DNA from: Dicyema japonicum
Taxonomy: Eukaryota > Dicyemida > Rhombozoa > Dicyemidae
Length of the DNA stretch: 24,399 bases
Direction of reading: 5' to 3'
Assembly (NCBI GenBank): GCA_011109175.1
Contig: RDEW01000110.1
Coordinates: 38,295-62,693 of the forward strand
Program-made: the position numbers and the translations under genes
In this document: in pieces, positions 9,876 to 19,356 of the stretch
How positions within the stretch are numbered: position 1 is the stretch's first letter
Layout of the letters: each line of letters opens with the position of its first letter
The notes under the pieces: generated by a model
The model's input: the letters and a program-made list of their open reading frames with translations, nothing else
Database searches by the model: none
Told to the model about the DNA's origin: nothing

Positions 9876-10375
9876 CAACAACTTTCCTCGCCTGTTTGCT
9901 AGCCAGCCTTATATGCAGGTTCGATTCTGGTTGCTGACAGCTCCGAAAGCGTCTTATTTAACTGAACCCTCTGCCCATATGACATCTGCGGACTTTGTCT
10001 CGTATTGTCCAGTGTCTCTTTAGGGTCCATTTTAAAACAGTGTACTGTAGATAGGCCTGGAGCTCCTTATCTATTTTTAACTGTCTTGGATAACTTTTGT
10101 AGGACTTTCCTGTAATTTTTTTAAGTCATTACAATTGGAATAACGAGGACCTTGGAACCAAGTATCTCCCTCATTTCGCTTTCAAGGAAGTCATTACAAT
10201 GAATTTTAATGTAGTTAAACAAGAAACCTCTGAAAATGTTCTTAACCCTCTACTATTGGAATAACGAGGACCTTGGAACCAAGTATCTCCCTCATTTCGC
10301 TTTAAAGGAAGTCATTACAATGAATTTTAATGTAGTTAAACAAGAAACCTCTGAAAATGTTCTTAACTCTTATTT
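9876..10375 (-). mobile_element. Truncated 3' end of an R2-type non-LTR retrotransposon
   Basis: 9876-10210 aligns with 16365-16690, the C-terminal coding end of the larger retrotransposon in this window. For example, CAGGTTCGATTCTGGTTGCT occurs in both. Substitutions and frame breaks show it is an older, dead copy. A segment of about 121 bases beginning ATTGGAATAACGAGGACC is tandemly repeated (10134-10254 and 10255-10375) without an intervening N. Confidence 0.8.
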
Positions 10376-10439
10376 TTATAGAAAAAACTGAAAATTGGGA
10401 AATTATGACCTATTTCTGTGTTGGACTGTAGTTTCAGAG

Positions 10440-10706
10440 AAAATCGAGGCAAACGTTTAATGAAAAATCTAAGGTCAATAGAACTAATTAACTGTCTTAT
10501 AGATTTCGAGAAAAACTTTTAGAATGAAGATACTACGTTGTTATAAGGTAGTAGTCGCCAAGGCGATTTTCTTGAAGTTCGTGATTTCTTTAGTTCTCTA
10601 TGACTTCTAGATACCTACATACGCCTGCAGTATCTCTGGAAGCGTCATAACTATGTGGTATGCCTCTAGAAAGTCACAATCTTCCATTATGTAAGAAATA
10701 ATCAAA
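10440..10706. repeat. Fourth E2-array unit, 3' flank only, cut by the N gap
   Basis: Homologous to 7060-7160 and 7588-7900 of unit 1, including the conserved short minus-strand frame at 10607-10687 and the TTCTTGAAGTTCGTG block. In unit 1 the E2 stop codon lies about 70 bases beyond this point. Here the sequence enters an N run, and on the far side no E2 sequence is seen. Confidence 0.65.
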
Positions 10707-10933
10707 NNNNNNNNNNNNNNNNNNNNNNNNNNNNNNNNNNNNNNNNNNNNNNNNNNNNNNNNNNNNNNNNNNNNNNNNNNNNNNNNNNNNNNNNNNNNNN
10801 NNNNNNNNNNNNNNNNNNNNNNNNNNNNNNNNNNNNNNNNNNNNNNNNNNNNNNNNNNNNNNNNNNNNNNNNNNNNNNNNNNNNNNNNNNNNNNNNNNNN
10901 NNNNNNNNNNNNNNNNNNNNNNNNNNNNNNNNN
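10707..10933. other. Assembly gap (227 N)
   Basis: Undetermined bases. The left edge is 3' flank of an E2-array unit, so part of another E2 copy may be missing. The right edge does not match the array. Confidence 0.98.
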
Positions 10934-11108
10934 AAAAATGAAAGAGCATGCCGCGAGTGATCGTGTCTATTGATTTGTTAATTTGGAAAATTTATGTTAA
11001 TTGTCCCGTGTCTGAATACATATATAAAGTAAAAAAAGTAAATTATTTAAATTTTATTATAAAATATCCACATTGACAGTTAACTCAAAAATCAATTGTA
11101 TTACATTT
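10934..11108. other. AT-rich upstream region of the 11109-11791 gene
   Basis: No feature recognised. It presumably contains the 5' untranslated region or promoter of the following gene, but no defined element is visible. Confidence 0.3.
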
Positions 11109-11791
11109 ATGTTGGGGACTTGGAATCCACAAAGCGCGTCTTTTGTTAATTTTTTGGAGATTTTGCGTAATCGTTGTTCTTTTATAGATTTCTTGCCCTG
11201 TGAACCTATTTTTGAGGAACTTTATGATTCGTCACGGACTCGCATTTCTTTGGCCGACAAGTATTTGTATATATTAATAGTGTTGGCAATATAGAATATT
11301 TAAAAGAATGTTTTAATTCAGCTTACTTCTTGACTGATAAATGGTATTATGAAAGTTCGCTGAAACTTTTCAGACACATCTTACTGGTTTTAACACTAAT
11401 TTGTACATAAAAAATGTTGACTTTTTTTATGAGTCCTCGGGACACAACGTGGAATACTTAAAAATTGTATAAATTCCGCATACGACCAGACAACTAAATT
11501 CTGTTTTAAAAGTTCATTAAAATATTCAGACATATTCTACTCGTTTCAACACTAATTTGCGACTCTTCTTATGGTTTCTTCCATTCAAGACTAGAAGCCT
11601 TAAATACACGTAAATTGGGGAAAAACCCATTTCTCTTTAAATCTTAAAGGTGATCGTCGTCGATACAGGGAAGCCATATGTACTCTGGAGGAACACAAGA
11701 AAAACCTTTCTATCCTTTTGAGGTGTACCGGGATCACTTAATTAGCTGGTTTACTCCTTTTTTCTTGGTGTTCTCTTCTAGGGGTAATTAA
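11109..11791 (+). CDS. Uncharacterised micro-intron gene, about 160 aa
   Basis: Seven exons join in frame: 11109-11260, 11281-11386, 11434-11466, 11490-11542, 11590-11609, 11650-11722 and 11746-11791. The introns are GT-AG of 20, 47, 23, 47, 40 and 23 nt. The product starts MLGTWNPQSASF and continues RTRISLADNVGNIEYLK, WYYESSLKLFRHILL, SSGHNVEYLK, LEALNTRDRRRYREAI and LEEHKKNLSIL. It looks largely helical, perhaps TPR-like; that is a guess from the pattern. Exon 2 and the exon 3-4 region are partial duplicates, each followed by a 47-nt intron starting GTTT(T/C)AACACTAATTTG. If the last intron is retained, the protein ends earlier at LLRCTGIT. The start ATG is the first in frame after the acceptor-like CATTGACAG. 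Confidence 0.55.
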
Positions 11792-12089
11792 ATAAATAAA
11801 TAATATGGATAATTGGTTGAGGTNATATGGATAATTGGTTGAGGTTTTCTGTTTTTATCTGTTTTTCCTTTTTTCCTCCTACTAGAGTAGTATCATTTGA
11901 TCCATTTCTCTCCCCCACTCCATTTGAGGAGTTTCCATGACTCAAGTAATCGACATCTTTGACCTTTCATGCTGATTTCGGGTGGACTCTGTCTCTGTAG
12001 CTGTGGAAACTGCACACACTTAACTAGTTGTTTACTTTTAACTTATTTCTTGTGTATACGAGGTTTACAAATAAATAATAATTAAAGCA
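11792..12089. other. Intergenic, no gene seen; 21-base N-joined duplication
   Basis: AT- and pyrimidine-rich sequence without coding signal. ATATGGATAATTGGTTGAGG occurs at 11803 and again at 11825 on either side of the N at 11824. Confidence 0.6.
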
Positions 12090-12906
12090 TGTTGCCTCTC
12101 AAATAGAAACCGAAGACACACCGGAAAAGTTAAGGTCGACACTGAGGGAGGCAGAGATCACCTCCTTGACGATCACTTATGTTTATGTAGTGGATGTGAA
12201 AAAAGCGTTTGATTATGTTGATCATAGCTACCTGATCGAGTATCTCGTGCCTTTGTCTTTGTGGTTCATTCAATTTGTTGAAATAGTATTTCGCCGCTGC
12301 TCCTTATGCTCTGCCTCGAACCTTTGAGCAGACTCATCAATTTCCAATTCAAACAGGTGCTAAAACGGAAAGAGAATAACATAAAACAAAGGATAATGTT
12401 ATACGACATCTTTATCAAATCAATCCTCAAATACAACTCTGGGACCTGGGATACCTTAAAATAGGAATTGGAGAGGCTAAACTCGTTTCACAGGAATCAT
12501 CTAAGAAAAATAACTGGATTGTCCTAGCCGTCCAAAATCTCCGGAAAGGAATGTACAATATTTGTGACTGTACATCTCAAAGTCTCGATCATAAGCTCTC
12601 GTTGGAGACTCTTTGGAGACGTCCTGGGGATGGACCCGACATTCCCTCCGAATATTGTCATTGAAGATTACTACTCTTCCCATGTAAAATGCTTTTGTGG
12701 AAAACCAAGAACTGGGGATGGACCCGACATTCCCTCCGAATATTGTCATTGAAGATTACTACTCTTCCCATGTAAAATGCTTTTGTGGAAAACCAAGAAC
12801 AATTCTTCAGGTCGTTTTACAAGACGATCTGAAAGGCACAACGAAAACATTGGCACCTGCTGATGACCTGGACACACTAAGAACAGAAAAGCCTGGAATA
12901 AGCTAA
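12090..12906 (+). mobile_element. Internally deleted non-LTR retrotransposon (RT plus C-terminal tail)
   Basis: The plus strand reads an RT motif A, VVDVKKAFDYVDH, near 12190-12230. A shifted frame then has LCLEPLSRLIN (near 12310-12345), as in RTs just after motif B. It goes straight to the C-terminal region (RIMLYDIFIKSILKYNSGTW, SFHRNHLRKITGL, SRWRLFGDVLGMD, FCGKPRTILQVVLQDDLKG), so the YxDD-containing middle is missing. Several frame changes are needed. An 88-base block is tandemly repeated exactly (12624-12711, 12712-12799). It is a different family from the R2-type copy at 16312-17783. Confidence 0.8.
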
Positions 12907-13630
12907 CTCTATCTTTTGTTTTTTTTGCTGCACATGCGGGGCTATAAATATTATGGCTCTCGTGAAAGTGCTAATAATAATAATAATCAGATATTCATCA
13001 TTTGCGAGGAGGTTTGCTGTAGTATGAATCACCTTACGTTCATTGACATGAAACTGTGCTCTCCGTCATTTGAAAATCTACAGTCCATGAGATCGACTGG
13101 AGAAGCCTGAGAGTAGCCAGACAATCTTATAGAACAATCAATAAATACGCCCATGAAACTGTGCTCTCCGTCATTTGAAAATCTACAGTCCATGAGATCG
13201 ACTGGAGAAGCCTGAGAGTAGCCAGACAATCTTATAGAACAATCAATAAATACGTCTTTAATTGGACTAGTAAAAATAATCTTGATAAAAGTGAAAAACA
13301 AACTTCAACAAAAATCCAAAAATGTATACAATCTCAAGTCTTCAACAAAATTCAAAGAGTCTTTCTTGGTAATGGGTGTAATAGTGGACACCTCCAATAA
13401 CCAATGGAAATATTTTTTTCTGAAATTTAACTTGGTATGTCATATCAGCATTTTCTATCAGTTCAGGACAAAATGTAGTTGTAAACAGCATTTTTTGAAA
13501 TGCTCCACATCATTTCTGCTAAAATGAATCTAACAAACGATTCACAGTTTTCCTGTGCTAAGATCCAGAGACTTATAAATTTGTCGAACATCTAAAAAAG
13601 GCGCACGGTCACATTTAAATGTTAAATCCA
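12907..13630. repeat. Region with a 105-base tandem duplication; unassigned open frame
   Basis: CATGAAACTGTGCTCTCC begins a block at 13047-13151 that is repeated at 13152-13256 with almost no change. Downstream on the plus strand an open frame includes DWRSLRVARQSYRTINKYV and runs to about 13400. It may be more retrotransposon or an unknown gene; I do not recognise it. A short (TAA)n run lies near 12970. Confidence 0.5.
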
Positions 13631-14745
13631 CTAAGGACTCTGACCTCTACTCAGGTGGTTCACATCTCGCATTTCCATTCCATTTCCTCCAAAAGAAACC
13701 TTAAATAACCAAATCACCCCAACTTGTATTCCAACTCCTATAAAGTCATTCTGTGAATTGTCGGAAAATTGAGTATTCAAAGTAGACGACACAATAAGTT
13801 TACAATTCACTTGAGTCTCCTTCAATCCATTCTTCATGATGAGTAGTTTCTAAAATGGTGGAGAGTCTGAACATTGGATTTTTCAGTTTCCTCGAATGGG
13901 ATTGTACCCAACTTTCTAACCTTTTCTAAACAGTTCTCTTTCTAGCAATTAATGCACAGGGACTCTTTTAACCAGCATTTTATGCTTAATTAATTCCCCC
14001 TTCAACGATTTCCAAACTTTGTTAAAATGGTTCAACAATTCTGTCTCTGTAGCCTAAAATCAATATTATCTGAGACCCTGGCTCTGTTAAATTCTTTTCG
14101 AGATTCCATCAAAATCAAAACTTACATTTTCTGATCCATTTGAGTGATTTTTTATTTTTCAGTCAGATGCCATCCAATTGGGCCTTTTTAACCATCAAAT
14201 TATATTGCAAATGTGATTCCAGTTCATTCTTCTCAATTTCCAACTCAAAAGTCTCCAAATAAACTACTTTTATCCTTCATGAAGACTCTATTCTCCTCGG
14301 AGGTTCACGTAAATAGCATTAAGTCGCTCAATCTAGCTAACATAGACTGCAGTCAACTGTGGCAATATAGAGTCGAAATCTCATAAGTGAGAAACTCAGT
14401 TCTGTTTGTCACAGCTTAGTCACCCCTCCTGGTAGATTCCACATGTTGAGTCTATTAGAGAAAATATAAAAACTTTTGTGTAAGGAAACTCACCTTGCAG
14501 AAGAGTCAAGTCAGAGTTCATTTATTCCTGAACATCCCTGACTTTAATAAACATAAAAACTTGTATTTAGAATTTTTTGCATAACAAATCCGTAATTCAT
14601 CGAAACATATATTGAAAGCTTTTTCAGTCTCTCTGAGCTTGTTCTTTAATTGAGCACTGCTTTCTTGCATTTCTTTAAATTTAGTCCAAACTGTCTTTAT
14701 AGATTTGCTCAGAGCATTCTTGAATCATAAAGACCCCCCTATAAT
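13631..14745 (-). pseudogene. Decayed or mis-assembled coiled-coil gene
   Basis: Several minus-strand exon-like blocks are rich in Glu, Lys and Leu with heptad character. Examples are KEMQESSAQLKNKLRE (about 14600-14680), ETFELEIEKNELESHL (about 14190-14260) and ELLNHFNKVWKSLKGEL (about 13990-14045). A plausible micro-intron follows the first (GTTTTT...TCAG, about 14538-14560). However, at least one in-frame stop remains after it and I could not connect the blocks in one frame. It could be a pseudogene, or sequencing indels in a real intron-rich gene. A last open block starts MKNGLKETQVNCKL at 13837. Family unknown. Confidence 0.4.
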
Positions 14746-15476
14746 GAGTATTCTCGATCTAACTTGGTCTCCTTCAAATCATCCAGACAAAAAACCATCA
14801 AAAATCTCACGATCACAATCCATCGAGTTGTCAACTATGTGAACAACCCAAGCAACTTCGGCGGCTTATTTCGTTTAAAATTTTAGTTACCATTTGATCA
14901 GACTTGACAATGAAGTAAGAGACTAGTAATAACTCGAAGTCAAACCTCGATCAAGCAGTGACTTTTGCCTCCGACGTTTCTTTTATCGAAATACTCAAAT
15001 TATTACGTCTCTTGTTCATCATATTGTAGGCAGAATAAGTCCTTTTTCAACATCAACGACGTCTGAAATCAATAATATTGTAGACATTTTCCAAAATTTG
15101 GGAATCACTGTTAGATAACATACGGTGTCCAAAAGTGAGAAATTGATCAGTCAAAAATTTAATTTTAAGTTATTCTTAATTTTTTATTTCCAACAGTTCT
15201 TCATGTTTTTCCTTTTCGAATCAAATTTGAGTGATAACCACCGATGTATCATCCATCAGCAATATTCCAAATTCAAATCTTCTATTCACATCGTTCAAAT
15301 AGGCTAGAGAGTATTTATAATTTTCATCCCGACCTCCCTGGAAGGGACTTTATATACGATATAAATGAAGATCACTAACGCAAAGTTATACAAATTGATA
15401 GAAATCCGACGATGTTAAAAAAATAATCAAAAGAATAAAAATAATTATTTAAATAAAAATTAAAAAATTAATAAAT
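14746..15476. repeat. E2 array unit 2, 3' flank
   Basis: From about 14960 this matches 18460-18720, for example GAAATACTCAAATTATTA, CATCATATTGTA and TAACGCAAAGTTATACAAAT. It differs from the flank type seen at 7022-7900, so units 2 and 3 share sequence that unit 1 lacks. No gene is recognised. The first 200 bases are unassigned. Confidence 0.65.
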
Positions 15477-16173
15477 TTATTCATCATCACTAGAATAAGA
15501 ATTATGGGAGTAATCGTCATATAACTCATCCTCTGTTGGTTCGCCATCATTTGAATCGTACTCGTTAGCTTCTGGACTACTTAGTTCGTGGTCGTATTCT
15601 TTGGGGCATCTGTACTTATCATCCTCTGTTAAGAGATATCTAGTCTCTCCGCAGATTTTGCATATGAATGAACGTGACTTTTCAGCGAGTTCTCTGATTT
15701 GCTTAGTAGAATAATGGTTTTCTTCGAATATGTAGCCAGTATCAGTAAAAAGGGTAATAATAGTAAGAAGCATTGTCCTTACTATGATATCAGAATCAAA
15801 TCAACTCGTCCAGGTTGGTGACCATAGTTCGGCATCACGTTCGGATCTGGAAAAGCAGATAGGTTCATTTGGTTGGTAGTGTCCATTTGGCTGATTTAGT
15901 TATAAATGACTACTGTAAGAATATAGAAATCGGGAGCTTGCATCGGGTAATTTCTAGGAATTAGTATTTTGCCGTGATAGATTCCTCCTTGAAAGTTAGT
16001 TTTTTGTGGGCCACGAATGGTAAAGTGCCACTTAAACAGATGATCTTCGCAAGGCTGAGCGTAGTACATTTCAGTTGGTTGAGATAATTCTCGCATTTCG
16101 CTTAAAAGTCGAAGTACGGCTTTTAATAATTATAAATGTCACCAGGATCCTTGTTATTATATTCATCATTCAT
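15477..16173 (-). CDS. UBE2J1: UBE2J1-like ubiquitin-conjugating enzyme, copy 2
   Basis: Exons (minus): 16143-16173, 15914-16119, 15806-15890, 15477-15781, with GT-AG introns of 23, 23 and 24 nt, join to 208 aa plus stop. The N-terminus MNDEYNNKDPAVLRLLSEM corresponds to human UBE2J1 around YNLKSPAVKRLMKEA, which fixes the first intron. Core motifs: KWHFTIRGPQ, GGIYHGKILIPRNYPM, PNGHYQPNEPICF (catalytic Cys), LWSPTWTIRTMLL. The HHPE after the Cys is replaced by RDAE. The tail has CKICGETRYLL, a third Cys, then acidic DELYDDYSHNSYSSDDE. There is no membrane anchor. AATAAA overlaps the stop. The second micro-intron contains an in-frame TAA, so splicing is required. Confidence 0.9.
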
Positions 16174-16297
16174 TTACTATGTCAATTAATTAGATTAATA
16201 TTTTATAAAAAAATCGAAGTACGGCTTTTAATAAATATAAATTTCACCAGGATCCTTGTAATTATATTTATGAATCATTTACTAGGTCAATTAATTA
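16174..16297 (-). repeat. Duplicated E2 exon 1 and intron 1 upstream of copy 2
   Basis: About 90 bases (near 16205-16297) repeat the first exon and first intron region of copy 2. They encode MIHKYNYKDP followed by a GT-AG micro-intron and the start of exon 2 (CCGTACTTCGA). The sequence is closer to exon 1 of copy 3 than to the adjacent copy 2, which suggests unequal exchange between array members rather than simple slippage. Confidence 0.65.
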
Positions 16298-16311
16298 GTT
16301 TAATATTTTAT
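16298..16311. repeat. Target-site duplication, 3' side of the R2-type element
   Basis: GTTTAATATTTTAT here is identical to 17784-17797. The two flank the retrotransposon precisely at its ends and belong to the 5' flank of E2 copy 2 (the same AATATTTTATTAT stretch occurs near 8660 and 20310). Confidence 0.8.
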
Positions 16312-17783
16312 AAAAAAAAGTCCCACTTTATTTAACAAACAATAAAAAAGTTAATATATTTAATCAACAACCTTCCTCGCCTGCCTGTTCGCCAGCCTCC
16401 TCAGGCAGGTTCGATTCTGGTTGCTGAAACAACTCCGAGAGCGCCTTGTCCAATTGAACCCTCTGCCCATATGGCATCTCAGGGCTCTGCCTCCTATACT
16501 CAAGTGTCAGGCTCTCTAGAGTCTGCTTTAACACAGTGGACTGTAGATAGGCCTGGAGCTTCCTATCTACCCCCAACTGCTTCAGATAACCCTTGTGGTA
16601 CTTTGTTGCAATTCCTTCCCACGTCATTACTATAGGAATAACGAGGACCTTGCAACCAAGCATCTGCCCCATCTCGTTTGCAAGAAAGTCATACTTCCTT
16701 TTTTTCTCCACCTCCACAGTCTGCAAACGGTCTTGAGACGTGATGCCAACCTCTATGATAAGGACTTGGCCAGACTCCTTATTGTGTACCACAATGTCCG
16801 GTTTATTGTGCTTGACTAGCACCGAGGTACGGATAACACTGTCTACCTTAATTTGGACCCTGGTGTTCTCTACTACAGATTGCACCTTATGAGTCCGCAA
16901 CTTTCTGGTGTGGCGAATATCATACTTATTGCATAGTAGAAGATGAAGACTCCTTACTACCTCGTTGTGCCTCCACACATAGTCGTGGCAGAGCATGGAT
17001 CCACATCGAGTGGCTAAATGATCAACCGACATGCTCCTTGACTTACAGTGGGGACATGTATTTGTTGATCGACCCCAAAAAATATTGCGGTCTTGCATAT
17101 ACGTGTACAACGCCTCCGATCGAGGTGAGTTGTCACCGTATTTTAGCCATATTGTCGACGACTTAAGGTCGACATGTGGGTTGTCCAATGCTCTGAAGAG
17201 GACCTTATGAAGGCTTTTTAAGTTGATCTTTTCCATCAAATTATTATATTGTAATTCGATCAACGCCTTCACATTTACTAGCCCACCATCATCAACACCA
17301 TACTTAGCAGACAAAAAAGGTCTGATAGTGCCTAGGTGGGTTGCCCGTGTTTTCTCGGTCGTTATTATGGTGTGCTTCTTAGCAGACACACTTGACCCAG
17401 CTATCAGGGTGTCGTGCATTCGCATTAGGATACGCTCACTTAGTTGGACTACTCCACACAGTCCACGGCCGAATTTATCACGGGGTAAATATAGTCTCTC
17501 CTTATTGGCTGCCAGCACATGGACATGGTTCTCTCTGAGTACTCCACGGATCATAACATCCATCTCATCATACTCTTTGGGCTCAAACTCCACAACACCT
17601 ATGTAGTAGTTTAGCAGCGAGACAGCATACTCATTTAATGCTAGGAACAAATTCCTTGCATTTAGAGACGACTTACACAATAATGCTGCTCTTTTACGGA
17701 TGCCTTCAGTAATTTGTCGCTTTGTCTCAGGCATTATAAGGGACTTTGGAGATTCGGTAACACCCAGATACTTATATCCTTCG
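16312..17783 (-). mobile_element. 5'-truncated R2-type non-LTR retrotransposon
   Basis: A minus-strand insertion bounded by a 14-bp direct repeat. It contains only the last part of the element: the end of the reverse transcriptase (YKYLGVTE, just 5' of the ATG), the thumb/linker, zinc knuckle and endonuclease, then a short AT-rich 3' end. Truncation at the 5' end is typical of target-primed reverse transcription. No long poly(A) tail is visible at the 3' end, as in R2-clade elements. It sits inside the E2 array, splitting the 5' flank of copy 2. Confidence 0.88.
16364..17734 (-). CDS. Non-LTR retrotransposon C-terminal ORF with zinc knuckle and restriction-like endonuclease
   Basis: 456 open codons from the ATG, but the frame stays open further 5' to the truncation point near 17783, so the ATG is not the original start. 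Residues 1-110 are RT thumb and linker. C227, C230, H239 and C244 (CPHC...HLATRC) form the CCHC knuckle of R2-type elements. Residues 312-328 carry the endonuclease core, PD...E in KPDIVVHN and LIIEVGI, with KKRKYDF downstream. The C-terminus ends EEAGEQAGEEGC. The uninterrupted frame implies a recent insertion. The fragment lacks the RT catalytic domain, so it cannot move alone. Exact clade (R2, NeSL, Dong/R4) not resolved. Confidence 0.9.
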   Translation of the reverse strand: MPETKRQITEGIRKRAALLCKSSLNARNLFLALNEYAVSLLNYYIGVVEFEPKEYDEMDVMIRGVLRENHVHVLAANKERLYLPRDKFGRGLCGVVQLSERILMRMHDTLIAGSSVSAKKHTIITTEKTRATHLGTIRPFLSAKYGVDDGGLVNVKALIELQYNNLMEKINLKSLHKVLFRALDNPHVDLKSSTIWLKYGDNSPRSEALYTYMQDRNIFWGRSTNTCPHCKSRSMSVDHLATRCGSMLCHDYVWRHNEVVRSLHLLLCNKYDIRHTRKLRTHKVQSVVENTRVQIKVDSVIRTSVLVKHNKPDIVVHNKESGQVLIIEVGITSQDRLQTVEVEKKRKYDFLANEMGQMLGCKVLVIPIVMTWEGIATKYHKGYLKQLGVDRKLQAYLQSTVLKQTLESLTLEYRRQSPEMPYGQRVQLDKALSELFQQPESNLPEEAGEQAGEEGC

Positions 17784-18119
17784 GTTTAATATTTTATTAT
17801 TTTTATTTAATTAAAAAATTTATCAGAAAATAGTTTATTTTATTAAAATAAAATTAATGAAATGTCATCACGAAATCTTTTTATTTTATTTTTTTAATTA
17901 TATTAAATAAAAATAAAAAAAAAANGCATTATAAGGGACTTTGGAGATTCGGTAACACCCAGATACTTATATCATTCGGTTTAATATTTTATTATTTTTA
18001 TTTAATTAAAAAATTTATTAGAAAATAGTTTATTTTATTAAAATAAAATTAATGAAATGTCATCACGAAATCTATTTATTTTATTTTTTTAATTATATTA
18101 AATAAAAATAAATAAAAAA
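17731..18119. repeat. About 194-base duplication joined at N 17925
   Basis: GCATTATAAGGGACTTTGG starts both 17731-17924 and 17926-18119, which are nearly identical. The copy spans the 5' end of the retrotransposon, the second target-site duplication and AT-rich flank. It is an assembly join like the other single-N sites. The target-site duplication (17784-17797) therefore appears again in the second copy. Confidence 0.8.
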
Positions 18120-18450
18120 AATCACGAAATCCTTTAGATTCCTACTGGGAGACAGGATAGATTTAGTAGGCACAAAAGACTTTCTAATCTGCCTTCCTTG
18201 AATTAATTTATTGTGACTTTTGTGATTGGGCTACAGAGGTTTAGAGTTAATTGACAAAAAAGAGAACTTCCGAAAAAAAGGGACCTGGATAAGTCTGCCA
18301 CAAAGGATGGTTGTCGCGGCACAATGGAACATTTATTGATTTTTTGTTTTTATGTGTTCTCGGTGATGCCAATAATAATAATGAGACCCTTGACCTTGGT
18401 GAAGGTTTACTACTATCTCCACATTTGAAGATTCTTTTAGTTAAAGATTG
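18120..18450. repeat. E2 array unit 2, distal 5' flank
   Basis: 18270-18450 aligns with 9040-9240 of unit 1 (for example TTTTATGTGTTCTCGG versus TTTATGTGTTCTATGG, and GACCCTTGACCTTGGTGAAGG). With the retrotransposon removed, this places unit 2 in the same order as unit 1. No gene is recognised. Confidence 0.6.
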
Positions 18451-19356
18451 ACGTCTCCCATTTGAAATACTCAAATTATTATGTCTTTTACTCATCATAT
18501 TGTAAGCAGAATAAGTCTTTTTTCAATATAATACGATCTCTGAAATCATCCATCATCAATATTACAATTATTCAAATCTTCTATTCATATCATAAAAATA
18601 GAATAGAGAATTGATGATTTCATCGCGACCTGCCCCGAATGGCACTCTATATACGATATACTATGAGGATAACTAACGCAAAGTTATACAAATCGATGGA
18701 AATTTGACGATCGACATTGTGAGTGTCAATGAAATGCGAACCACTGCAGATAGAAATCTGACGAGCGACATGAAACAAGAAAAAAGCTGAGAAGCATAGA
18801 GAAGAAACTAGAAAGGCAAAATTCACTTGAGTTCGCATGTAATAATTCCCGCGGTTTGTTACATTACTTCGTAAAGCAAGAAAACTTATTCCAAACACGA
18901 CCGTTAATTCGTAGAAATCTTGTTAAGTCCTAAAGTAGGACAATCTGATTGAGCTGGTTCACAGACATTCATGACCCAAATAATCAAGAGAAGTTTGCGT
19001 TTATGTAAGAGCAGTAGCCATGTTACAGTTTATATCCCCATTATAGATATTGTAAAATTATTCACTTCAACATAAATATTTCCCCACGTTGCAGTTTAAA
19101 AAGTAGTATTCGTACTAAGGTGATTTTCTTAAAGTTAGTGATATTTTTACTTTTTCATGACAACCGAGAATCGACATACTTCTGCAGAATCTCTGTAATC
19201 ATCCTAACTTTTTGGTATGCCTCGGAAGAGTTTCTGTCTTCTTTTATGTTAGTGAAACTGGGGGAAATAATTAAAAGAACAAAAATAATTATTTAAAGAG
19301 AAATTAACAAAAAATAAATAATTTTATTCAGCTTCTTCAATTTATTCTTTACTATA
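18451..19356. repeat. E2 array unit 3, 3' flank
   Basis: The first part matches the unit 2 flank (15000-15400) and the second part matches the unit 1 flank (7170-7900), so unit 3 carries both halves. It includes the inverted repeat GTCCTAAAGTAGGAC at 18927-18941 and a relic of the short conserved frame upstream of 19247 (SSEAYQKV, EILQKYV) whose start is ATA. No other gene is seen. Confidence 0.65.

Noticed and set aside
10674-10949. Open frame across the N run
   Set aside because: Produced by undetermined bases; no coding information.
13029-13301. 90-residue minus-strand open frame with an internal repeat
   Set aside because: The repeat comes from the 105-base tandem duplication, and the frame has no similarity or splice context.
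17223-17606. 127-residue plus-strand open frame
   Set aside because: It lies fully antisense to the retrotransposon endonuclease ORF, whose motifs are clear, and has no recognisable domain.
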